A stretch of 10,948 nt of DNA from DAOPKN01 sp035391225 (GTDB lineage Bacteria; Thermotogota; Thermotogae; MWEM01), in assembly GCA_035391225.1 (NCBI GenBank), contig DAOPKN010000064.1, forward strand, positions 1-10,948. The letters are read 5' to 3'. Shown one piece after another: positions 1 to 5,865 of the stretch. The notes beneath the pieces are model-generated. The model saw only the letters and a program-made list of their open reading frames with translations. It was not told the origin of the DNA and made no database searches. The translations under genes and the position numbers were made by a program. The number at the start of each line of letters is the position of its first letter. Position 1 is the first letter of the stretch.

Positions 1-14
1 CCCCAGTGCGGCTC
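1..14. repeat. Partial copy of the GCCGCA/TGCGGC hairpin repeat, cut by the window edge
   Basis: The first twelve bases CCCCAGTGCGGC match the right half of the hairpins at 5821-5838 and 8214-8231 (loop, then arm GTGCGGC), so the left arm presumably lies outside the window. Positions 7-14 (TGCGGCTC) are also an exact inverted match to 35-42 (GAGCCGCA), because the next hairpin copy lies in the opposite orientation. The two copies could therefore fold on each other as one larger stem. Confidence 0.6.
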
Positions 15-34
15 CCTTCGAACGCAGGTCAAAA

Positions 35-68
35 GAGCCGCAGTGGGCTGCGGCGGTCCCAGGGAACC
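35..68 (+). repeat. Hairpin repeat copy (arms GCCGCAG / CTGCGGC) upstream of a promoter
   Basis: Positions 37-54 form a 7-bp hairpin with a TGGG loop, followed by GGTCCCAGGG at 55-64. The minus-strand copy ending at 8204 has the same hairpin-plus-GGTCCCAGGG layout. Relative to the copy at 8214-8231 the innermost pair of the stem is swapped (C-G against G-C), so pairing is kept while sequence changes. It ends 67 bases before the -10 box of the first gene. It may be the terminator of a gene outside the window, though no T-run follows, or a protein-binding site. Confidence 0.6.
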
Positions 69-120
69 CATTCCATTGGGCAAGGTAGGGGACGGACTCC
101 GGAAACGATTCGGGGCGGTG

Positions 121-126
121 TATAAT
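121..126 (+). promoter_or_regulatory. Probable -10 box TATAAT for the first operon
   Basis: A perfect TATAAT lies about 40 bases before the chosen start codon. No convincing -35 is seen at 17-base spacing (98-103). Transcription from about 133 would exclude the upstream in-frame start at 43. Confidence 0.55.
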
Positions 127-165
127 GGAAGCATGCGCAAAACCTTTTCCATGGAGGCGATGGTG

Positions 166-1890
166 GTGAGAAGGAAGGGGTTTCTTGTTTTCTTACTTGT
201 TTGCGGGGTTTTGCTGTGGGGAACGCAGATAAGCGGGATTTCCTGGGATGCGGACATGGGTGTGGTTCTCGTGCAGCTGGATTCTTTTCCTGCCAATTGG
301 GGCGAGTGGAAGATGCAGCTCGATGGACGAGAAGTCTCCATGGAAGGCGGAATCCATGGGGTGGCGGTTCGGCCGAATGCCCCTCTGGACAAACCTCCCA
401 CGGGGTTGATCATCGGGTCACTGCCATGGGTTTCGGGGCTGGAGGAGTCGGGCTTTCCCTGTTGCGGAACGCTGCGCTTTTTCATCCCGGGGGAAGGGTG
501 GACCAACGAGGCAGCATTCAACTTCGTGGTTTTCGGATGCAAAACGATCTCTTCCAAAGCGTGTCCCCAAGAGTGGAGCACCCACCGGGGACTTCTTGAA
601 GTGCAACCCGGCTCGGATTTCCTTTTGGACGGCCAGAAATTCCTCCAGCTGGGAAACGTGGTCGTGCAGCCCGGTGCGCGCATGGTGTTGCGCGACGCGC
701 AGTTCCTCCAAGGACGGGGGGACGTTCCCACCGTGCACACCTACATCTACGTGGAACCAGGGGCCACGCTGGAAATCATTCGTTCCACCATTGCCCCCAG
801 CGAACCGTTCGGCGGGTTGCTGTGCATTCGCAACTCCGGCACCCTGCGCATCATCGATTCGCCCACGTCCATCCATCTTCTGGAAATGGCAAAAGGTGCC
901 CAACTGGAAATGGTGAATTCGTCCATGGTCTTCGAGATCGGCGGATTGCTGCAACTGGCGGGGGGCGATTCCCACTTGGTGAACAGCACCATCGGGGCGC
1001 TTGCTCTCAACGTTCCCGCCAATGCCCGGCTGCGGGTGAGTGGGCTGGAATCCGGGGGAACGTTCGCGCATTTCGACGTGCGCGACTGGATCCCTGATGC
1101 CGATTACTCCCTGGTGATGGAAAACAGCCGTGTCCTTGCGGACGATTGGACCGGAGAGCTGGAGCACGGCCCCTACGAGCGGGGCTGGATCTTCTTTTTG
1201 CACCCGGACGCAGATGCCACGATCCGAGATGCCGAGCTGCGAAAGGTTTTCCTCGAGGTGGATGGGGGAAAGGCTTGCTTCGAGAACTTGAAAATCAGCC
1301 AGCCGGTGTCGTTGCACTACCGGAACATCGCGTTGCAGGACGTCGTGGTGAAGGGGCAGTGGCCCATCGCCGTGCACGATGCCAACGTCACGGTGAAAAA
1401 CTCCGCGTACCTGTTTTTCCAGCCCAGCGGGAATTCCGAGGTAACGTTCGTTGATTCCCACATCTGCGAATTCATCCCGCGGGACTTCTTCGGAAGCGTG
1501 CACTTCCAAAACGGCGTATGGAGCATCGCAGGCGAGATCATCGGGGGAGAACCTGGGCACTCCATGGGGAACGATTTCACGATTACTGGCAGCCTGCGCA
1601 TCTCGCCGGAAGTGCAAAACAGCCTGCAGTGGAAAAATGCCCAGGTTACCCGTGAATTTCCGCTACTGGTGCTGGATTCAGCCGGAAACCCCGTGCAAAA
1701 TGCCCGGGTAGTGGTGCATGGCGTGCAGGTGCAAACGGATGCTTTGGGCAACGCCACGATTTCCGTGGTTTTCGACGAACACAACTACAACCAGCCGCAC
1801 CTTGTTCAGGTTATTCGCCCCGGGAAAGCGCCTCAGACCATTTCCATCGACTTTTTCACCACCACGCCGATCCGCGTGGAACCAGAGTAA
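166..1890 (+). CDS. Secreted beta-helix-like protein with C-terminal Ig-like domain
   Basis: This is a 574-residue exported protein of unknown binding or enzymatic role. I start at GTG 166 because GGAGG at 153-157 lies 8 bases upstream. GTG 163 and ATG 160 are alternatives, and the frame stays open back to 43, before the promoter. The N-terminus is basic then hydrophobic (VRRKGFLVFLLVCG), a Sec signal with no proper lipobox. Residues about 145-480 carry short repeated beta-strand units rich in V/I, N and D with recurring turns (for example VVVQPGARMVLRD near 165), as in right-handed beta-helix or pectin-lyase-like folds. Residues about 497-574 (LLVLDSAGNPVQNARVVV, then DALGNATISV) resemble carboxypeptidase-regulatory or Ig-like domains common in surface proteins. 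It is first in a probable three-gene operon. No catalytic residues can be assigned, and the fold call is inference from repeat character. Confidence 0.8.
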   Translation: MRRKGFLVFLLVCGVLLWGTQISGISWDADMGVVLVQLDSFPANWGEWKMQLDGREVSMEGGIHGVAVRPNAPLDKPPTGLIIGSLPWVSGLEESGFPCCGTLRFFIPGEGWTNEAAFNFVVFGCKTISSKACPQEWSTHRGLLEVQPGSDFLLDGQKFLQLGNVVVQPGARMVLRDAQFLQGRGDVPTVHTYIYVEPGATLEIIRSTIAPSEPFGGLLCIRNSGTLRIIDSPTSIHLLEMAKGAQLEMVNSSMVFEIGGLLQLAGGDSHLVNSTIGALALNVPANARLRVSGLESGGTFAHFDVRDWIPDADYSLVMENSRVLADDWTGELEHGPYERGWIFFLHPDADATIRDAELRKVFLEVDGGKACFENLKISQPVSLHYRNIALQDVVVKGQWPIAVHDANVTVKNSAYLFFQPSGNSEVTFVDSHICEFIPRDFFGSVHFQNGVWSIAGEIIGGEPGHSMGNDFTITGSLRISPEVQNSLQWKNAQVTREFPLLVLDSAGNPVQNARVVVHGVQVQTDALGNATISVVFDEHNYNQPHLVQVIRPGKAPQTISIDFFTTTPIRVEPE

Positions 1891-1900
1891 GGAGAGCGAT

Positions 1901-1919
1901 GCCGCAAAAAAGATGCGGC
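1901..1919 (+). repeat. Intergenic hairpin with GCCGCA / TGCGGC arms
   Basis: A perfect 6-bp stem (1901-1906 with 1914-1919) has loop AAAAAGA and is followed by TTTCGCG. It lies in the 51-base gap between the first two genes. The arms equal those of the hairpin repeats at 37-54, 5821-5837 and 8214-8231 but the loop differs. The short T-run makes it at best a weak terminator or a processing or partial attenuation site within the operon. Confidence 0.55.
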
Positions 1920-1941
1920 TTTCGCGAAGGGAGGCAACATG

Positions 1942-3033
1942 ATGGCAAGAATCACACGTTCCGGGCTGGTGGTTGCGGGAATCGCCCTGCTTTTTCTCGT
2001 GGGGTGCGAGCTGGTTCACGGTGGGGAGATTCCCACCATCACGTTTACCTTCGTTCCGGAGCTGGGGAGCTCGGAAAACCTCGTGGGGCGCGTGGAAAAC
2101 GTGGAACCCTCGTTTTTCCAGGTGGCGGTGTTCGTGTTTTGCGGGGGATGGTACAACAAGCCCACGTGGGAACAGCGGCTTACCCCGATCCGGGAGGACT
2201 CCAGTTGGGTTGCGGATATCACCACCGGTCCAAACGACGAGTATGCCAGTAAGATCGCGGCTTTCCTTGTTCCCGCTGGCTACCAGCCCCCCCAGATGTC
2301 CGGGGAGTTCGATTTCCCGCAGGGGTTGAAATCCGTTGCGCTGGCACAGGTACAGGTGGAAAGGGCGCAGGAAAGGAGGCTTTCCTTCTCTGGCAGGGAA
2401 TGGATCGTGAAAGGCTCCCCCTTCCCCGTGGGGCCAGGACCCAATTTCTTCTCGGACGCCGAAGAACACGTGTGGGTGGACGAGCAGGGGCGATTGCACC
2501 TCAACATCGTGTATTCCAGCGGGAAATGGTGGTGCACCGAGGTCTACACCGCCGAGCCACTGGGTTACGGCACCTACCGCTTCACGGTAGCCAGCCCCAT
2601 CGACGAGCTTGACCCAAACGCCATCCTGGGATTGTTCACCTGGGACCCTGGGGCGCCCGAGTTCCACTACCGCGAAATCGACATCGAGTTTTCCCGGTGG
2701 GGGGAGCCAGGAAACGACAACGCGCAATTCGTGGTGCAACCCTGGGACACTTCCGGAAACATGGCGCGATTCCCCACCGTTTTACAAGGCACGTATTCCA
2801 CCCACGAATTCCTATGGACCGAGCAAAGCGTACGTTTCCAAGCTTTCCAAGGCAAGGCCCCGATGGTAGGAGACCTGGTGCAGCGCTGGACCTACGAGGG
2901 AAACGACGTTCCCCCGGCCGGGCAAGCCAATGCGCGCATCAACCTGTGGCTTCTGGACGGGGTTGCTCCCCCCGATGGCGAAGAGATCGAAGTGATCGTG
3001 GAAGCCTTTGCCTTTGTTCCTGACGAGGAGTAA
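1942..3033 (+). CDS. Lipoprotein with GH16-type (concanavalin A-like) domain
   Basis: This 363-residue predicted surface lipoprotein is probably a beta-glucan-active or carbohydrate-binding protein. AGGGAGG at 1928-1934 precedes two adjacent ATGs (1939, 1942); 1942 gives 7-base spacing. The signal peptide ends in lipobox LVGC (Cys22). Residues about 30-150 form an N-terminal beta-sandwich-like region. Residues about 155-360 look like a GH16 jelly-roll. The motif EIDIEF at residues 245-250 matches the family signature ExDxE, with Glu245 as candidate nucleophile, Asp247 as helper and Glu249 as acid/base. Aromatics around KWWCTEV and LGLFTW suit a sugar cleft. All three catalytic acids are present, so it could be active, but substrate cannot be told from sequence. 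It is co-directional with the neighbours and probably co-transcribed (51 and 43 bases between genes). Confidence 0.85.
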   Translation: MARITRSGLVVAGIALLFLVGCELVHGGEIPTITFTFVPELGSSENLVGRVENVEPSFFQVAVFVFCGGWYNKPTWEQRLTPIREDSSWVADITTGPNDEYASKIAAFLVPAGYQPPQMSGEFDFPQGLKSVALAQVQVERAQERRLSFSGREWIVKGSPFPVGPGPNFFSDAEEHVWVDEQGRLHLNIVYSSGKWWCTEVYTAEPLGYGTYRFTVASPIDELDPNAILGLFTWDPGAPEFHYREIDIEFSRWGEPGNDNAQFVVQPWDTSGNMARFPTVLQGTYSTHEFLWTEQSVRFQAFQGKAPMVGDLVQRWTYEGNDVPPAGQANARINLWLLDGVAPPDGEEIEVIVEAFAFVPDEE

Positions 3034-3076
3034 CAACAAACCGCCGTGCCTATCACGGTGAACAGGGAGGAAAAAC

Positions 3077-3511
3077 ATGACCATTCTTGGAATTGCCATC
3101 ATCGTTTTCCTGGTACTGGAATCGCTCAACATCCTCATGCTCTACTTCACACCCGGATCCAAGATGGGAAACGGTGTCGGGGTGTTCAACGCCTACGAGG
3201 AGTCCAAGAAAAACCCGCGCATCCATTCGCTGGTGAGCTACCTGGTCAACTGGGTGGCGGGCACCAAGCTCATCTTCGTTGGGTTGTTGCTGGTGATCTT
3301 GTTCACCGGCAGCGAGCAAACCCAACTGTTCGCCGTGATCGCCCTGATCCTTTCCATCCTGTCCTTTTTCTGGCGGCTCTTTCCCACGATCAAGCGGATG
3401 GACAAAGAGGGGGAACTCTCCCCGAAGGGCTATTCCAAGACACTGGGGATCATGATCGGAAGTTTCGTGGCAGGGTTCTCCGTGGCACTGCTTCTCTTTT
3501 TGATCCTGTGA
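3077..3511 (+). CDS. Small integral membrane protein, four predicted helices
   Basis: The product is 144 residues and belongs to no family I recognise. GGAGG at 3066-3070 is 6 bases before the ATG. Hydrophobic segments lie at about 1-24, 50-77, 80-105 and 121-144; the last runs to the C-terminus. The loop after helix 1 is polar and charged (GSKMGNG, then YEESKKNPR) and the loop before helix 4 is basic and acidic (KRMDKEGELSPKGYSK), so these face the same side only if helices pair normally. There is no transporter signature. It lies 43 bases after the GH16-like gene, with a small 5-bp inverted repeat CCGTG/CACGG (3044-3058) between them, and is probably the last gene of the operon. No clear terminator follows. 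Confidence 0.8.
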   Translation: MTILGIAIIVFLVLESLNILMLYFTPGSKMGNGVGVFNAYEESKKNPRIHSLVSYLVNWVAGTKLIFVGLLLVILFTGSEQTQLFAVIALILSILSFFWRLFPTIKRMDKEGELSPKGYSKTLGIMIGSFVAGFSVALLLFLIL

Positions 3512-3612
3512 ACCCCCAAACACCACATCCCGTCGATTTTGTTTCCCCCCACGCGTTGTACACCTCCAGCATCCACGAAATGCACCGATTCTTTTTCTTT
3601 TGGAAATGAAAG

Positions 3613-3621
3613 TGGTATGAT
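3613..3621 (+). promoter_or_regulatory. Extended -10 promoter (TGGTATGAT)
   Basis: TGG followed by TATGAT (3616-3621) sits 48 bases before the ATG of the 179-residue gene, after an otherwise featureless spacer from 3512. The spacing-matched -35 window is T-rich (around 3592-3600). The same TGG-TAT-AT extended -10 form is used by both leader-bearing genes on the minus strand. Confidence 0.5.
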
Positions 3622-3669
3622 ACCCCGGTGCACATGGCCCGAATTCCTTTGCGCTGGAGGAGGAATGGA

Positions 3670-4209
3670 ATGGGAATCTTGTACGACCCGATCGAAGAGG
3701 TGCTTCACGCCATTTTGGGCGGCAACAACTTTCTCCCGTATCCTTTCGAGCTCCAATGCCGCTATTACTCCCCCGAATTCTACATGGGCGAGGAAGAAGA
3801 TCCTTTTTTCTTGGACTATCCCGGGGGAAAAAACCGGACTGCCATCTTGTATCATGCTTCGCAACAAGAAAAGGAGAAGATCTTCCGTTTTCTCCAAACG
3901 GATGAAAAATTCCACCCCACGGTTCGTGACCCCTTTGGGAACTGTTTCGCGGAATACCTCGAGGGGGAAGACATCTTCGTCATCTCCGAGCACATTGGCC
4001 TTTCCGTCGGGAAGATTCTTGCCCCCAGGAACAACCGGACACTCTTCAACCTGGTCATGTCGATGACCACGTTCCACGGAATGATTGATCGGTACCTTTG
4101 CATTCCACACCAGGCCAAGGTACTCCACCTGGAAGATCTACGGGACACCTACCAGGTGATCGTCCGAATCTTGGACAAGATCCTCAAGAAGGTCGAACGA
4201 TTGCCGTAG
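3670..4209 (+). CDS. Protein of unknown family, 179 residues; has a truncated paralog at 8423-8653
   Basis: I do not recognise this protein. GGAGGAGG at 3656-3663 lies 6 bases before ATG 3670, so the start is well set; an upstream in-frame start at 3628 has no such site. There is no signal peptide or membrane segment, so it is probably cytoplasmic. The first 60 residues are aromatic and acidic (PEFYMGEEEDPFFLDYPGG). The C-terminal 40 residues look helical and end in a basic stretch (RILDKILKKVERLP). Residues about 103-179 align without gaps to the fragment downstream at 8423-8653, about 43 identities in 74 by eye, so this is a real and conserved coding frame. It has its own promoter and ends 12 bases from the stop of the convergent minus-strand lipoprotein gene. 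Confidence 0.8.
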   Translation: MGILYDPIEEVLHAILGGNNFLPYPFELQCRYYSPEFYMGEEEDPFFLDYPGGKNRTAILYHASQQEKEKIFRFLQTDEKFHPTVRDPFGNCFAEYLEGEDIFVISEHIGLSVGKILAPRNNRTLFNLVMSMTTFHGMIDRYLCIPHQAKVLHLEDLRDTYQVIVRILDKILKKVERLP

Positions 4210-4221
4210 CAGCGCAGGTAC

Positions 4222-5429
4222 CTACTGTTGCGAACCTTCGGGCAGAATGGTTCGNNNNNNNNNNNNNNNNNNNNNNNNNNNNNNNNNNNNNNNNNNNNNN
4301 NNNNNNNNNNNNNNNNNNNNNNNNNNNNNNNNNNNNNNNNNNNNNNNNNNNNNNTCGTACCCGAGTAGAGCGTGTCCCCTCCGCCTCCACGTGCGCAATA
4401 CTCCCATTCCGCTTCCGTGGGAAGCCGGTAGCCTCCGTTGTCGCGGGGAACGTTCCGTACCTCTCCCGAAGAAGAATCATACGCCTGTGCATACCCCGAC
4501 ATTTGGCTGAGCCAATCGCAGAAGAAAGCCGCGCCATACCAGGAAACGCGCACGACCGGCATCGCGGCATAGTTCAGCGGAACGATTACGTTGGGCTCGA
4601 CGTTGGTGTTCGTCCAGGCCGTTTTCGTCTTCCACTCTTGCGCGATGGGGTCATAATAGATTCCCGTGGAGGGGTCATCCTTGCTCGTCTCAATCACCGG
4701 ATGCCCGTTCAGCCATCCTTTCCCGTCTATGGGATTGTGTATGTCTTCCTCGTAAAAAGGAACGGCTGCGCTATTGAGAAATTCCACGAACTCCTGGTTC
4801 GTGACTTCATACTTGCCGATTTCGAAATTCCTCGTCAAACTCACCGCGTGAGCGGGCTGATCGGCGAAATACCAGGGTGGTGTTTCCCCTCCCTCCCATG
4901 CAGGGTGGAAGTTGTCTCCCATCGTGAATTGGCCGGGGGCTATGGCAACCATTTCTCCGGGTTCTTTCATGGTGGTAAATTGCCGTGGCCCCGCCTCTGT
5001 CCACACCAATTTCTTAACAAACCCCGAGGAAGAAGAATCCAGAACCCATTGGAACGCCGTGACGGTCCAATAATACTCGGTATCGTATAACAGTTCCCGG
5101 CTCTCGGCGGAAGTGGCAGTTGTTTCGATGCGAACGTAATCCGTCTCCATCTCCCAAGTACCCCACTTGCTCTTTTCGCCATACGATAGCACGAAATGAT
5201 CGATTTCATACTCCCCCCTGCCGCTGATTCTCGACGATTGGGAATCGACGCCCGGATTCCAGGGTGTTGCAAACCATTGAAAGAGCACTTCCCGCCCTAC
5301 ACCGGTCTGGTCAAACGCTGGAGATCTCAACCACACTTTTGGAGCTACGTCGGGAGATCCCATTTGGCTGCAAGATACCAAGAAAAAAACGAAAAACACA
5401 ACAAGAACCACTTTTCGCAGAATTCTCAT
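4222..5429 (-). CDS. Lipoprotein with fibronectin-like and formylglycine-generating-enzyme-like (SUMF1) domains, interrupted by gap
   Basis: The start is ATG 5429, with GGAGG at 5436-5440 and 6-base spacing. The signal peptide ends in lipobox LVSC (Cys20). Residues about 30-135 form a beta-sandwich-like domain (TGVGREVLFQW, later YYWTVTAFQ). From about 156 a SUMF1/FGE-sulfatase fold begins: EMVAIAPGQFTMGD, EIGKYEVTNQEFVEFL and, just before the gap, GGYRLPTEAEWEYCARGG. The C-terminal part of the fold, including where true FGE keeps its catalytic cysteines, is lost in the 100-N gap, so enzyme activity cannot be judged; most secreted relatives are not FGEs. After the gap the frame is free because N-number is arbitrary. 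The frame reading RTILPEGSQQ then stop (TAG at 4222-4224) fits the usual GFR-x-R-T ending of this fold, better than the longer frame running into the antisense of the upstream plus-strand gene. It is transcribed from the leader-bearing promoter at 5767. Confidence 0.82.
4255..4354. other. Assembly gap of exactly 100 N
   Basis: The run is exactly 100 N, a common placeholder, so the true length is unknown. It falls inside the SUMF1-like lipoprotein gene and breaks its reading frame. Any translation across it is artificial. Confidence 0.98.
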
Positions 5430-5533
5430 CTTCTTCCTCCCCATGCTCGCATGCGCGTGAAGTCGGGTATTTCGTGTTTGAGTTTTCCCCTTACGGAAAA
5501 TCAGGGCATCGAGCGCCCCCGTACGGGAATCCC

Positions 5534-5577
5534 AAAAAAAAAGTGCAGCTTTCCCCGTTGCTCGCGGAAAAAGCTGC
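5534..5577 (-). terminator. Intrinsic terminator between leader and lipoprotein gene (candidate attenuator)
   Basis: On the minus strand arms GCAGCUUU and AAAGCUGC (5570-5577 with 5545-5552) give 8 bp, continued by CCG/CGG past a small internal loop. AC and then nine U's (5534-5542) follow. This is a strong intrinsic terminator, but it lies about 105 bases upstream of the ATG it shares a transcript with and about 75 bases after the conserved leader, so it can only act as an attenuator or regulated terminator. Its 5' flank (ACAUA..CCAAGAA) and arm sequence recur at 8316-8370. Confidence 0.75.
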
Positions 5578-5650
5578 GCTTCTTCTTGGTCTATGTACTT
5601 TTCTTTCGTCGTCAAAGTCTCTCCCACACGGCCATGTTTCCATCCCTCAT

Positions 5651-5763
5651 ACCCAAACGATGCAGGTAGACCTAACAAAGGCCCCGTCCTCGCAAACCTT
5701 CCCGGGAACGGGGCTATCCCATTTGTGGTAGGATAAGGTATGACGAAATCTTTACAAAGCACC
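5651..5763 (-). ncRNA. Conserved structured 5' leader, copy 1 (unknown class)
   Basis: Ungapped alignment with 10569-10690 covers 122 bases including the -10 box, about 101 identical by eye. The last 17 bases of the leader (plus-strand ACCCAAACGATGCAGGT) are identical. Shared possible helices on the minus-strand RNA are: P1, GGUGC at 5763-5759 with GCAUC at 5663-5659; P2, UAUCC (5735-5731) with GGAUA (5719-5715) around an 11-base loop; P3, seven pairs between 5714-5708 and 5687-5681, enclosing a conserved UCCCGGGA palindrome and GCGAGG. Promoter upstream and terminator plus gene downstream suggest a cis-acting riboregulator. It matches no riboswitch consensus I know. Confidence 0.6.
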
Positions 5764-5766
5764 TTA

Positions 5767-5775
5767 ATTATACCA
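5767..5775 (-). promoter_or_regulatory. Extended -10 promoter TGGTATAAT for leader copy 1
   Basis: The minus strand reads TGG then TATAAT (5772-5767), placing the start of transcription near 5760, at the leader's first helix. A similarity of about 31 of 44 bases to the second copy continues upstream of the -10 box to about 5816, including TAGAARG near the -35 region, which is not a standard -35. Confidence 0.7.
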
Positions 5776-5810
5776 TATTTCGCCCGTACTTTCTACTGCC
5801 TCGCGACTTT

Positions 5811-5838
5811 CTCTGGGAACGCCGCACCCCAGTGCGGG
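5811..5838 (-). repeat. Hairpin repeat copy downstream of the propeller gene and upstream of a promoter
   Basis: Six pairs CCGCAC (5822-5827) with GTGCGG (5832-5837), loop CCCA, are followed on the minus strand by GTTCCCAGAG. It is 28 bases after the stop of the propeller lipoprotein and 49 bases before the -10 box of the next gene. No U-run follows, so it could be a terminator of the upstream gene or a site for the promoter below. Confidence 0.6.
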
Positions 5839-5865
5839 TCGTAATTTTTCGTCGGCCACTCTTGG

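Noticed and set aside
418..1617. Long minus-strand open frame of 399 codons opposite the first gene
   Set aside because: It is antisense to a gene with signal peptide, ribosome site and coherent domains. Its composition (His, Arg, Pro rich) and lack of recognisable motifs are typical of mirror frames in GC-rich DNA.
1678..2739. Minus-strand open frame of 353 codons opposite the GH16-type gene
   Set aside because: It overlaps two well-supported plus-strand genes and the junction between them, has no ribosome site and no recognisable domain.
3512..3612. Possible terminator after the small membrane protein gene
   Set aside because: The spacer has T-runs but no stable inverted repeat ahead of them.
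3430..4128. Minus-strand open frame of 232 codons
   Set aside because: It is antisense to the 179-residue gene, whose frame is confirmed by its paralogous fragment at 8423-8653.
4098..5090. Plus-strand open frame of 330 codons across the N gap
   Set aside because: It exists only because the N's are read through. The opposite strand clearly encodes a SUMF1-fold lipoprotein there.
5430..5762. Upstream extension of the SUMF1-like lipoprotein to a GTG at 5762
   Set aside because: It would run through the structured leader and the strong terminator and bury the signal peptide 111 residues inside. ATG 5429 has a well-placed GGAGG and a proper lipobox.
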